Source: Roseburia sp. AM59-24XD (GTDB taxonomy: Bacteria > Bacillota > Clostridia > Lachnospirales > Lachnospiraceae). From it: DNA of 64,000 nt. This document shows positions 19,054 to 27,309 of the stretch, in pieces. The DNA lies in NCBI RefSeq assembly GCF_003478445.1, contig NZ_QUET01000001.1:62001-126000 (forward strand), in the 5' to 3' direction. The translations under genes and the position numbers were made by a program. How positions within the stretch are numbered: the first letter of the stretch is position 1; every line of letters begins with the position of its first letter. The notes beneath the pieces are model-generated. The model had not been told where the DNA came from. It ran no database searches and saw nothing but the letters and a program-made list of their open reading frames with translations.

Positions 19054-19884
19054 TTGGATTGTATTAAAATAAAGAATTTGGAAATATTTGCGAAACACGG
19101 GGTGATGCCTGAGGAAAATGCACTCGGACAGAAATTTGTGATCTCGATCGAACTGGAATGTGATGTCCGTAAAGCGGGACAGACAGATGACCTCAATTAC
19201 TCGGTCAACTATGCGGAGGTTGCCGCCTTTGTGACGAAGAAGGCAACCCGGAACACCTTTCAGCTGATCGAGAAGCTGGCAGAATATCTGGCACAGGAGA
19301 TCCTGCTTCAATATGATGCGGTGCGTGCCGTCACCTTAGAGGTGAAAAAGCCGTGGGCGCCGGTGCATTTGCCGCTTGAGACGGTGTCTGTGACTGTGAA
19401 GCGTCAGTGGCATGTGGCTTATTTAAGCATCGGCTCCAATATGGGTGATAAGAAGGCACATCTCGATATGGCGGTTAAAAGCCTGAATAAGGATCCATGG
19501 ACGAGGGTGAAGAAGGTCTCTTCTTATATTGTGACGGAGCCGGTTGGCGGTGTGGAGCAGGATGATTTCCTGAACGGAGCGGTTATGCTTGAGACGCTGC
19601 GGACACCGGAGGAACTGCTGGAGCTGATCGGGCGGATCGAGCAGGAGCAGAAAAGAGAGCGGATCGTTCACTGGGGACCGAGAACCGTGGATCTGGACAT
19701 TATATTGTACGATCAGGAGATCATACAGACGAAGGATCTGATGATCCCGCATGTGGAGATGGCAAACCGGATGTTTGTACTCGAGCCGATGTGTGAGATC
19801 GCACCATATGCGAAAAATCCCCTGAATGGCTGCTGCATGCTCGAACTTAAGGAGCAGCTTCAGAGGAAGGAAATGGATTCTTAA
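19054..19884 (+). CDS. folBK: Bifunctional dihydroneopterin aldolase / HPPK
   Basis: Two consecutive folate-pathway enzymes in one chain of 276 residues. Residues 1-118 are FolB (IKNLEIFAKHGVMPEENALGQ, YAEVAAFV, TFQLIEKLAEYLA), which cleaves dihydroneopterin. Residues about 125-270 are FolK (SIGSNMGDKKAHL, GPRTVDLDIILYD, IPHVEMANRMFVLEPM), which pyrophosphorylates the product. The start is a TTG at 19054 with AGAGGA seven bases upstream. Near metH, both serve one-carbon metabolism. An unusually long terminator hairpin follows. Confidence 0.94.
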   Translation: MDCIKIKNLEIFAKHGVMPEENALGQKFVISIELECDVRKAGQTDDLNYSVNYAEVAAFVTKKATRNTFQLIEKLAEYLAQEILLQYDAVRAVTLEVKKPWAPVHLPLETVSVTVKRQWHVAYLSIGSNMGDKKAHLDMAVKSLNKDPWTRVKKVSSYIVTEPVGGVEQDDFLNGAVMLETLRTPEELLELIGRIEQEQKRERIVHWGPRTVDLDIILYDQEIIQTKDLMIPHVEMANRMFVLEPMCEIAPYAKNPLNGCCMLELKEQLQRKEMDS

Positions 19885-19901
19885 ACAGAATATAAAACGA
19901 A

Positions 19902-19942
19902 GCAAAACAACCCACACGAATTACCGGTGTGGGTTGTTTTGC
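19902..19942. terminator. Long bidirectional intrinsic terminator
   Basis: GCAAAACAACCCACAC (19902-19917) and GTGTGGGTTGTTTTGC (19927-19942) form a perfect 16-base-pair stem with a nine-base loop. T-rich and A-rich arms make it work for both folBK and the convergent DUF5050 gene. Confidence 0.85.
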
Positions 19943-19954
19943 GATATCGTTTCA

Positions 19955-20992
19955 TTACTTTGCAGTCTTTGGATGAAATTCTTCGATCTGTTCATTGGCA
20001 AGATTCATCACATAGGCGGTACTCCCGTCAAAGTTTTCAAAGAACAGATAGTGATCAATAATATGCAGATAATTAAAATTGCCGGAGCGTAACTGGGTTT
20101 GCGCTCCTGATTTGGTATCCAGAGCATATAAACCATTATCACTGCCATTGTCAATCTGATAATATACTGTAGCACCGTCCCGGCTGATATTATAGGTGGC
20201 GATGCGAACCTGTGTCAGATGTGTCATTTCGCCGGTGGAAAGATCCAGCCGGCACAGCGTGTAATCGTTGTCCATATCCATACAATAAAGAAAGCCTTTG
20301 ACAAAGGACAGACCGGTAAAGTTGCCCTCATAGATGACCCGGGCGCTTCCGCCATCGGTAGAAATGCTGTGGATGCTGTGATCGCTGTCAAGCCCGGTAT
20401 AGTAGATCGTGTCATCATCGATCACCGGTGATGCACCCTCCTTCAGAATCATGGTGTCTTTCTTGCCGTCGATGCCGATGCGGAAAAGCTGCAGACCGAG
20501 CTTGCGGTCATAATGCTGATAAAAGATATGATTGCCAAGCAGACTTAACGACTGGGATGGTTCCCGGTAAAGCTGCTTTAAGCCCTGACCGTTGCTGTTG
20601 ATCCGGTATAAGCCGGTAGTGCTGAAGGAAAAAAGTGCCTGTGAATCAGTGCCTTTCTTGTCATTACGTCTTGTATAAAAGATATATCTGCCTGCTGCAT
20701 TGATGTAGCTGGTATAGTCATCGTGAAGCTTCTTAACATGGGAGAGCTTCTTATCCATGGAATAGAGCGAGTTCTGATCATAGGGATTGGCGAAATAGAT
20801 CGTGTCTCCGGACTCAGCAAACAGACCACCGTTCAACAGATTAGTGCTTGTATTGCCGGTTGTATGCTCATCGGAATAGTAATGTATGCGGGAATTCCAC
20901 TGGACAAATCCAAAGCAGAATGCTGCTGCAAGGATCAAAATGACTGTGATGATCCGGTTTCTGATATGGTGTGTTCTGCCTGGTTTATTCAT
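19955..20992 (-). CDS. Membrane-anchored DUF5050-type beta-propeller protein
   Basis: 345-residue protein with one N-terminal membrane anchor (about residues 13-32, preceded by basic residues) and a large outside domain. The domain is built from repeated strand patterns such as DTIYFANPYD, RYIFYTRRND, DDTIYYTGLD, GFLYCMDMD and ATVYYQIDNG, each with a Tyr-rich strand and acidic turn. This is the DUF5050/TolB-like propeller pattern. Function unknown: such proteins are thought to bind peptides or glycans at the cell surface. Start ATG 20992 has AGGGGGA upstream. It diverges from the esterase gene. Confidence 0.75.
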   Translation of the reverse strand: MNKPGRTHHIRNRIITVILILAAAFCFGFVQWNSRIHYYSDEHTTGNTSTNLLNGGLFAESGDTIYFANPYDQNSLYSMDKKLSHVKKLHDDYTSYINAAGRYIFYTRRNDKKGTDSQALFSFSTTGLYRINSNGQGLKQLYREPSQSLSLLGNHIFYQHYDRKLGLQLFRIGIDGKKDTMILKEGASPVIDDDTIYYTGLDSDHSIHSISTDGGSARVIYEGNFTGLSFVKGFLYCMDMDNDYTLCRLDLSTGEMTHLTQVRIATYNISRDGATVYYQIDNGSDNGLYALDTKSGAQTQLRSGNFNYLHIIDHYLFFENFDGSTAYVMNLANEQIEEFHPKTAK

Positions 20993-21066
20993 ACGATTCC
21001 CCCTGTTCTCTGTTGTGTTCGTGAGAAAATTTATCACTGCTGTCATAATGTGAACTTCTTGATATT

Positions 21067-21095
21067 ATTATAAAGGTTACAAAAAGGAATTGCAA
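21067..21095 (-). promoter_or_regulatory. Promoter of the DUF5050 gene
   Basis: On the minus strand TTGCAA (21095-21090), 17-base spacer, TATAAT (21072-21067). The -35 hexamer is palindromic and is also the -35 of the divergent esterase promoter. Confidence 0.6.
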
Positions 21096-21119
21096 TGAGT
21101 AAGGGAAAAGTTGTATAAT
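21090..21119 (+). promoter_or_regulatory. Promoter of the sialate O-acetylesterase gene
   Basis: TTGCAA (21090-21095), 18-base spacer, TATAAT (21114-21119), about 58 bases before the ATG at 21177. Confidence 0.6.
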
Positions 21120-21176
21120 AGGTCTAATTGAGAAAATTCATAGATTATCCAATCGGGAATGGAGGAGACTGATATC

Positions 21177-22697
21177 ATGCTTAAATTACCAGCTATATTT
21201 AGTGATCATATGATCTTACAGAGAAGAAAACCAGTAGTTATCTGGGGGGAGTCCGATGCCAGAAAGGTGACGGTGACTATACAGGATGCCCGAGTGGTGA
21301 CATACGTTCAGGATGGCAAATGGCAGCTTTTCCTGCCGCCGATGGAGGCAGGTGGTCCATATGTTCTTACGGTCAAGACGGACAATGACGAGGTCAAGAC
21401 ATATGAGGATGTTATGTACGGAGAGATATGGCTTGCAGGTGGTCAGTCCAACATGGAGTTAGAGCTTCAGAATTCCAAGGATGGCGCAGTCGCTGTTTCC
21501 GAAGCACACAATGAACTGCTTCGTTTCTATTACACACCGAAGGTATCCTACCTGTGTGATGAGCTTTACGAGCAGGAAGAGAAAAGCTGCTGGGAGCTTT
21601 GCTGTCCGGAGAATGTGGGACGCTGGTCTGCAGTAGGTTATTACTTTGCAAGAAAGCTGGCTGCACAGCTTGATGTTCCGGTTGGAATCATTGGATGTAA
21701 CTGGGGCGGCACCTCCGCATCCTGCTGGATGAGCAGAGAAGCCCTGGAGAGTGATAAGGTGATTTCTTCTTATGTAGAGGAGTATGACGAGATCGTTGCC
21801 AATCAGGATTTTGATGCATACTGCAAGGAGCGCGAGGAGTACATTGTTTATCAGGCAGAGTTTGATAAGAACTGCAAGCATTATTATGAGACAACTCCAA
21901 ACCCTACCTGGGAGGGTGCTTTGGAGGTTTGCGGTGAGAATAAGTATCCGGGACCGATGGGACCACGTTCCGAGTACCGCCCGGCCGGTCTTTATGAGAC
22001 AATGATCCAGAGAATTGCACCATATACACTGGCAGGATTCCTGTATTATCAGGGAGAAGAGGATGATAAGAAGCCAAGAAGCTACTACAATCTTTTGAGC
22101 CGCCTGATCCGTCAGTGGAGAGAGGACTGGCATGACGATAAGCTTCCGTTTATGATCGTTCAGCTTCCGATGTTCTCTAATGTTGGTGAGGAGAATCTCA
22201 CAAACTGGCCGTTGATCCGTGAGGCACAGCACAGAGTATACCGTACCGTTAAGAACACCGGTCTTGCGGTAGTGCTTGACAAGGGCGAGTACAGCAACAT
22301 TCATCCGATCGATAAGCAGCCGGTCGGTGAGCGTCTGGCTTTGCAGGCAATGTATCACGCATATGGACTGGATAATGAGGTTCGTGCATTCGGTCCGTTC
22401 TATCAGTCCTGCTATACATTACAGTCCTATATCTGGCTGATCTTCAATCATGTAAGAGACGGTATCATATGTACCGGCGAGAAGCCTCTGGGCTTTGAGG
22501 TGGCAGGTCAGGATAAGGTGTTCTATCCGGCAGATTCCGTACAGATCCAGGGCAACCGTGTTCGTTTATTCTCTGCAAATGTAAAGGAGCCGGTATATGC
22601 AAGATATAACTGGAGAAACTACGCAGAGGTCAACATGTTTGGTAAGAACGGACTGCCGATGGCACCATTCCGTACCAGCATGAACGATGAACAATAA
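21177..22697 (+). CDS. Sialate O-acetylesterase (SASA/DUF303 family)
   Basis: Carbohydrate esterase of about 506 residues that would remove O-acetyl groups from sialic acids or plant polysaccharides. An N-terminal beta-domain (LPAIFSDHMILQRRKPVVIWG) precedes the SGNH hydrolase core: the nucleophile Ser lies in WLAGGQSNMEL, the oxyanion segment in IIGCNWGGTSASCW, and YYQGEEDDK and IHPIDKQPVGERLA carry further conserved residues. No signal peptide, so it acts on imported sugars. ATG 21177 is preferred because GGAGGAG lies nine bases upstream; an ATG at 21159 overlaps that site. Nearby genes do not reveal a full sialic acid pathway. Confidence 0.88.
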   Translation: MLKLPAIFSDHMILQRRKPVVIWGESDARKVTVTIQDARVVTYVQDGKWQLFLPPMEAGGPYVLTVKTDNDEVKTYEDVMYGEIWLAGGQSNMELELQNSKDGAVAVSEAHNELLRFYYTPKVSYLCDELYEQEEKSCWELCCPENVGRWSAVGYYFARKLAAQLDVPVGIIGCNWGGTSASCWMSREALESDKVISSYVEEYDEIVANQDFDAYCKEREEYIVYQAEFDKNCKHYYETTPNPTWEGALEVCGENKYPGPMGPRSEYRPAGLYETMIQRIAPYTLAGFLYYQGEEDDKKPRSYYNLLSRLIRQWREDWHDDKLPFMIVQLPMFSNVGEENLTNWPLIREAQHRVYRTVKNTGLAVVLDKGEYSNIHPIDKQPVGERLALQAMYHAYGLDNEVRAFGPFYQSCYTLQSYIWLIFNHVRDGIICTGEKPLGFEVAGQDKVFYPADSVQIQGNRVRLFSANVKEPVYARYNWRNYAEVNMFGKNGLPMAPFRTSMNDEQ

Positions 22698-22735
22698 GAG
22701 TATCAGGCAGTCAGTCGATGCCGCGGGAGGCGTGG

Positions 22736-22805
22736 TTGACTGATGCAAGGGATTCGTGTTAGAATAACACGATAGCGTTATATGTATGGATAGCGCATGA
22801 TAGCG
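22736..22805 (+). promoter_or_regulatory. greA-lysS promoter with overlapping palindrome and GATAGCG repeats
   Basis: TTGACT (22736-22741), 18-base spacer, TAGAAT (22760-22765). The -10 hexamer lies in a 17-base palindrome, CGTGTTA-GAA-TAACACG (22755-22771). GATAGCG occurs three times right after it (22771, 22789, 22799). The palindrome is in position to be an operator; no binding protein is known. Confidence 0.5.
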
Positions 22806-22832
22806 AATATATCAATAGTTGGAGGGCTTGAC

Positions 22833-23318
22833 ATGGCAGAGAAGAAAAACATATTAACCTATGAAGGTTTGAAAGCGCTGGAGGATGAGCTTCAGGATTT
22901 AAAGCTGAATAGACGTAAAGAGGTAGCAGCAAAGATTAAAGAAGCACGTGAGCAGGGTGACCTGTCCGAGAATGCAGAGTATGATGCAGCAAAGGATGAG
23001 CAGAGAGATATCGAGCTTCGTATTGAAGAGATCGACAAGATCCTCAAGAATGCAGAGGTCGTTGTTGAGGAGGATGTTGACGTTAATGCGATCAATATCG
23101 GCTGTACGGTTCGCCTGAAGGATATTGAGTTTGATGAGGAAATGACATACAAGATCGTAGGTTCTACAGAGGCAGACGTTCTTGGCAATAAGATCTCCAA
23201 TGAGTCTCCGGTAGGTGCTGCACTGATCGGCTCCAAGGTAGGAGATCAGATCGAGGTAGAGACACCGAACGGTGAGGTTGTTAAATACGAGATCCTTGAG
23301 ATCCAGAAGTCAAAATAA
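22833..23318 (+). CDS. greA: Transcription elongation factor GreA
   Basis: Rescues backtracked RNA polymerase by stimulating cleavage of the transcript's 3' end. 161 residues: an N-terminal coiled coil (about 10-75) with tip acidic residues in GDLSENAEYDAAKDEQ, then an FKBP-like C-terminal domain with SPVGAALIGSKVGDQIEV. ATG 22833 follows TGGAGGGCTTGAC; an in-frame ATG at 22797 has no ribosome site and would add 12 residues foreign to the family. It precedes lysS by 25 bases, the common clostridial arrangement. Confidence 0.96.
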   Translation: MAEKKNILTYEGLKALEDELQDLKLNRRKEVAAKIKEAREQGDLSENAEYDAAKDEQRDIELRIEEIDKILKNAEVVVEEDVDVNAINIGCTVRLKDIEFDEEMTYKIVGSTEADVLGNKISNESPVGAALIGSKVGDQIEVETPNGEVVKYEILEIQKSK

Positions 23319-23343
23319 GAGATAGAAACGGAGTGATAGAAAA

Positions 23344-25278
23344 GTGGCACAGCAGAATAAGAAGCCGCAGGCAGAGCAGGACGTGAATGCTTTGCTGAAG
23401 GTGCGTCATGAGAAACTTGCAAATTTACAGGAAGCGGGAAAGGATCCGTTCCGGATCACGAAATATGATGTGACAGTACATTCACAGGATATCAGAGACC
23501 GTTATGAGGAGTTAGAGGGACAGGAAGTGTCTCTGGCAGGCCGTATGATGTTTAAGCGTGTGATGGGTAAAGCATCCTTCTGTAATATACAGGATCTGAA
23601 AGGGAAAATGCAGCTTTATGTTGCAAGAGATGAGATCGGTGAGGAGTCCTATGCGGACTTTAAGAAATACGATATTGGTGATATCCTTGGCGTAAAGGGT
23701 AAGGTATTTAAGACAAAGACAGGTGAAATCTCTGTTCATGCAGAGGAGATCGTTCTTCTTTCCAAGAGTCTGCAGATCCTTCCGGAGAAGCATCATGGAC
23801 TGACCGATACCGATACCAGATATCGTCAGAGATATGTGGATCTGATCATGAATGAGGACGTGAAAGACACCTTCATTAAGAGATCCAAGGTGATCAGCTG
23901 CATCAGACGTTTCCTTGATGAGCAGGGCTTCATGGAGGTTGAGACGCCGATGCTTGTGTCCAACGCAGGCGGTGCTGCAGCAAGACCGTTTGAGACCCAT
24001 TTCAATTCTCTGAATGAGGACTTAAAGCTTCGAATTTCTCTGGAGCTTTATCTGAAGAGACTGATCGTAGGCGGCATGGAGCGTGTTTACGAGATCGGTC
24101 GTGTATTCCGTAATGAGGGTCTGGACACCAGACACAATCCGGAATTTACATTGATGGAGCTTTATCAGGCATATACAGACTATCATGGCATGATGGATCT
24201 GACCGAGAAGCTGTATCGTCACGTTGCAAAGGAAGTGACCGGATCCGAGATCTTAAAGTATGGAGATCATGAGATGGATCTGTCCAAGCCATTTGAGAGA
24301 CTGACGATGGTGGATGCCGTTAAGAAGTATGCCGGCGTTGATTTCAACGAGATTCCGGATACTGAGGCTGCAAAGGCACTCGCAAAGGAAAAGGGAATTG
24401 AGTTCGAGGAGCGTCATCAGAAGGGTGACATCCTGAATCTGTTCTTCGAGGAGTATGTAGAGGATCATCTGATCCAGCCTACATTTATCATGGATCATCC
24501 GATCGAGATCTCTCCTCTGACCAAGAAGAAACCGGATAATCCGGATTATGTAGAGCGTTTCGAGTTCTTCATGAACGGCTGGGAGATGGCAAATGCTTAC
24601 TCCGAGTTAAATGATCCGATCGATCAGAGAGCACGTTTTGAGGCACAGGAGAAAGCGCTGGCAGCAGGTGATGACGAGGCTGAGCATACCGATGAGGACT
24701 TCCTGAACGCTCTCAGCATTGGTATGCCTCCGACCGGTGGTATCGGCTTCGGTATTGACCGTATGGTTATGATGATGACCAACTCACCGGCGATCAGAGA
24801 TGTGCTGCTCTTCCCGACAATGAAGTCCTTGAATGATGTAAACAAGGGCAATGATGTAAAAAATCAGCCTGTCGAGGAAATGAAAGCAGAGCCTGAAAAG
24901 ATTGATTTCTCTAAGGTAAAGATTGAGCCTTTGTTTGAGGAACAGGTCGATTTTGATACATTCAGCAAGTCAGATTTCAGAGCTGTAAAGGTTAAGGCTT
25001 GCGAGGCTGTTAAGAAGTCGAAGAAGCTTTTACAGTTCACTCTTGATGACGGAACAGGCACAGACAGAACCATTTTAAGCGGTATTCATAGCTTTTATGA
25101 GCCGGAAAAACTGGTTGGAAAGACTCTTATTGCTATCACAAATCTTCCACCGAGAGCTATGATGGGCATTGACTCTTGCGGTATGCTCCTCAGTGCTATT
25201 CATGAAGAAGAAGGCGAAGAAAAGCTTCATCTTCTGATTGTAGATGACCACATTCCGGCAGGTGCAAAGCTCTATTAA
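23344..25278 (+). CDS. lysS: Lysyl-tRNA synthetase with extra C-terminal tRNA-binding domain
   Basis: Class II enzyme that charges tRNA-Lys. 644 residues, against about 500 for a usual LysS. OB-fold anticodon domain at about 55-150, catalytic core from about 170 with motif 2 RVFRNEGLDTRHNPEFTLMEL and motif 3 GIGFGIDRMVMM. The normal end (VLLFPTMKSL, about residue 495) is followed by a linker and an OB-fold tRNA-binding domain like those of MetRS tails and Trbp111 (about 535-644; VKVKACEAVKKSKKLLQF, NLPPRAMMG, SCGMLLSA). Base and codon use change at the junction from GAG/AAG-rich to GAA/AAA-mixed. I infer that the tail was supplied by the inserted element. Start is GTG. Confidence 0.9.
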   Translation: MAQQNKKPQAEQDVNALLKVRHEKLANLQEAGKDPFRITKYDVTVHSQDIRDRYEELEGQEVSLAGRMMFKRVMGKASFCNIQDLKGKMQLYVARDEIGEESYADFKKYDIGDILGVKGKVFKTKTGEISVHAEEIVLLSKSLQILPEKHHGLTDTDTRYRQRYVDLIMNEDVKDTFIKRSKVISCIRRFLDEQGFMEVETPMLVSNAGGAAARPFETHFNSLNEDLKLRISLELYLKRLIVGGMERVYEIGRVFRNEGLDTRHNPEFTLMELYQAYTDYHGMMDLTEKLYRHVAKEVTGSEILKYGDHEMDLSKPFERLTMVDAVKKYAGVDFNEIPDTEAAKALAKEKGIEFEERHQKGDILNLFFEEYVEDHLIQPTFIMDHPIEISPLTKKKPDNPDYVERFEFFMNGWEMANAYSELNDPIDQRARFEAQEKALAAGDDEAEHTDEDFLNALSIGMPPTGGIGFGIDRMVMMMTNSPAIRDVLLFPTMKSLNDVNKGNDVKNQPVEEMKAEPEKIDFSKVKIEPLFEEQVDFDTFSKSDFRAVKVKACEAVKKSKKLLQFTLDDGTGTDRTILSGIHSFYEPEKLVGKTLIAITNLPPRAMMGIDSCGMLLSAIHEEEGEEKLHLLIVDDHIPAGAKLY

Positions 25279-25373
25279 GATGATGTAAAGATGTACCGTT
25301 TTACCGAATAGACGGGACGTACTTCATTTGATAAAAAACTAAAAAAACAGCGATTTACATCAAACTTACATCA
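24834..25373. repeat. Cluster of five TGATGTAA octamers at the lysS/element junction
   Basis: TGATGTAA occurs at 24834-24841, 24852-24859 and 25281-25288 on the plus strand and at 25355-25362 and 25366-25373 on the minus strand. Three flank the imported-looking lysS tail closely, two follow it. Five copies of one octamer in 540 bases is far above chance. Such clusters can be integrase arm sites; this is inference, as no integrase is in the window. Confidence 0.45.
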
Positions 25374-25428
25374 TTTGATGCAAAATTAAGTGCAAGCAAG
25401 AAAAAATCGCATAATTAGTGCAATGAGT

Positions 25429-25458
25429 GGGCAATTCCAATCGGAGTTGCCCATTTTT
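25429..25458 (+). terminator. Intrinsic terminator after lysS
   Basis: GGGCAATTCC (25429-25438) pairs with GGAGTTGCCC (25443-25452, one G-U), followed by ATTTTT. It ends the greA-lysS transcript. The 150 bases before it are AT-rich, hold the last TGATGTAA copies and no gene that I can support. Confidence 0.8.
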
Positions 25459-25490
25459 AAAACAAACAGAAATACAAATCAGAGTTTGAG

Positions 25491-25937
25491 ATGGTAGATA
25501 ATATGGAATGGTTTAATGTTTTTGGGCTGATTTTTATTGCAGTCATTATGATACCCAATGTTGTATTTGCGATTAAGTGCAAAGATGGATTTGATAATAA
25601 GTGGAACAATAAATATGTTGAGGTCACAGAACAAGTAGGGAGATTGGGTTGTTTCGGATTCATGATAATCAATATTCCGGGAACTTGGTTCGGGTGGTGG
25701 TCTGACGAAGCATTTGCACTATATCTGATTGTAGATACCATATTGGTAATGCTTTATTGCGCTATTTGGATTATATGTTTTAAGAAAAACAGCGTTTTCA
25801 GAGCATTAGCACTTTCTATTATTCCTTCAATGTTGTTCTTATTTAGTGGGATTATGAGTAGGTCAGTGCTATTGATTATTGCATCAGTATTATTTGCACC
25901 AAGTCATATTGTGATTTCATATAAAAATGTAAAATGA
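25491..25937 (+). CDS. Hypothetical four-helix membrane protein
   Basis: Not recognised. 148 residues with four hydrophobic segments (about 8-28, 52-72, 74-97, 102-140) and a short charged loop KCKDGFDNKWNNKYVEVTEQ between the first two. No signal peptide cleavage site or catalytic motif. Base composition is more AT-rich than the chromosome to the left, in keeping with element cargo. The ribosome site is weak; translation may begin at the ATG at 25491 or the one four codons later. Confidence 0.55.
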   Translation: MVDNMEWFNVFGLIFIAVIMIPNVVFAIKCKDGFDNKWNNKYVEVTEQVGRLGCFGFMIINIPGTWFGWWSDEAFALYLIVDTILVMLYCAIWIICFKKNSVFRALALSIIPSMLFLFSGIMSRSVLLIIASVLFAPSHIVISYKNVK

Positions 25938-25999
25938 TATTTACAAATTCAAGTTTGTTAAATTGGAAAATTAGAATTTATATATAAAGGAGAATATTG

Positions 26000-26602
26000 A
26001 TGAAACTGTTTTTATGTTCGCACTTTTCAAGTGTAGGAAGTCTGATAAAGGAAGAAATTGAAAATAAAAAAGTCGCATTTATTCCAACAGCTTCGCTGCG
26101 TGAAGGCTACACCGGTTATGTCGGCTCGGCTCGAAAATTATTCAAAAAGTTGGGAGCAATCGTAACTGAAATTGATATTTCAACGGAGGCTTATTCAACG
26201 ATACAGTCTGTTTTTGAAGATGCGGATGTGATATATTTTACCGGCGGAAATTCTTTTTTCCTTATAGACCAGCTCCGTAAAACGGGAACGGATGAGCTGG
26301 TGAAAAAAGAATTGGCAAAGGGAAGACTGATGATTGGTGAATCGGCAGGTGCGATTATATGCGCTCCAAGCATCCAATATATCGAGCAAATGGATGAAAA
26401 GCCGGAGGACTACTCACAAGAAGATGATGCAGGGCTTGATTTGATTGATTTCTATGTTCTTCCGCATTATCTTACAGCACCATTTAAGAAAGTTACCGAG
26501 AAAATAATGACTGAATTTTCGGATTTGAATCTATGCCCTATTAACAACCATCAGGGAATTGTAATTGATGGTGAAGGTTCAAAGGTTATTTGCAAAGACT
26601 AA
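26000..26602 (+). CDS. Peptidase E-like (S51) / class I glutamine amidotransferase-like protein
   Basis: About 200 residues in the DJ-1/GATase1-like fold. The nucleophile elbow is GESAGAIICA (Ser near residue 115), matching peptidase E rather than Cys-containing amidotransferases. VIYFTGGNSFFLIDQLR is the conserved preceding motif and DFYVLPHYL supplies the candidate catalytic His. Peptidase E cleaves Asp-X dipeptides; the substrate here is not known. AAAGGAGA lies 7 bases before the ATG at 26000. Cargo gene near the element's left end, separate from the conjugation genes. Confidence 0.75.
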   Translation: MKLFLCSHFSSVGSLIKEEIENKKVAFIPTASLREGYTGYVGSARKLFKKLGAIVTEIDISTEAYSTIQSVFEDADVIYFTGGNSFFLIDQLRKTGTDELVKKELAKGRLMIGESAGAIICAPSIQYIEQMDEKPEDYSQEDDAGLDLIDFYVLPHYLTAPFKKVTEKIMTEFSDLNLCPINNHQGIVIDGEGSKVICKD

Positions 26603-26656
26603 TTTGAAAAATCCTTTTTTTGAAACTGGAAAATCGGAAGCTGAGGAGATAGACTA

Positions 26657-27175
26657 TTGAGAACATATGAGAATAAAGACGAGCTTAAAAACGAGATAAA
26701 TAAAAGCTTTGCAAAGTATATTTCAGAATTTAATGATATTCCGGAGCATTTAAAAGATAAGAGAATTGATGAGGTCGATCGAACTCCGGCAGAAAATCTT
26801 GCTTATCAGGTTGGCTGGACAACTCTTGTTATTAAATGGGAATCAGACGAAAGAAAGGGTATTCCTGTCAAAACTCCTTCGGATAATTTTAAGTGGAATC
26901 AGCTTGGCGAATTATATCAATGGTTCACAGATACATATGCTCAGCTGTCACTGCAAGAATTGAAAGACAGATTGAATGAGAATATCAACTCTATTTATGT
27001 AATGATTGATTCTCTGAGTGAGGAAGAATTATTTAAACCACATATGAGAAAATGGGCTGACGAAGCAACTAAAACAGCTGTCTGGGAAGTATACAAATTC
27101 ATACATGTTAATACAGTTGCTCCGTTCGGAACCTTTAGAACCAAGATTAGAAAATGGAAAAAGATTGCACTATAA
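26657..27175 (+). CDS. ClbS/DfsB family four-helix-bundle protein
   Basis: 172 residues, all helical, with family features: MRTYENKDELKNEINKSF start, RTPAENLAYQVGWTTLVIKWE in the second helix and a C-terminal FGTFRTKIRKWKK motif. ClbS protects colibactin producers by hydrolysing the toxin's cyclopropane; many relatives on mobile elements are uncharacterised, and no colibactin-like genes are here. Start is TTG at 26657 with GAGGAGAT upstream. An intrinsic terminator follows at once, so it is the end of a small cargo operon. Confidence 0.75.
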   Translation: MRTYENKDELKNEINKSFAKYISEFNDIPEHLKDKRIDEVDRTPAENLAYQVGWTTLVIKWESDERKGIPVKTPSDNFKWNQLGELYQWFTDTYAQLSLQELKDRLNENINSIYVMIDSLSEEELFKPHMRKWADEATKTAVWEVYKFIHVNTVAPFGTFRTKIRKWKKIAL

Positions 27176-27193
27176 CTTCCAGTTTGCCAACTT

Positions 27194-27235
27194 GCCCTTT
27201 GAGAGAGGAGAAATCCCTTTCTCAAAGGGCTTTTC
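27194..27235 (+). terminator. Intrinsic terminator after the ClbS-like gene
   Basis: GCCCTTTGAGA (27194-27204) pairs with TCTCAAAGGGC (27220-27230), then TTTTCTATTT. Confidence 0.8.
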
Positions 27236-27309
27236 TATTTATACGGATATTCGCAAACTACAAGATAAAGCCAAAACTTCATATACTCTAAGCACAAGGA
27301 GGTTGAGGT

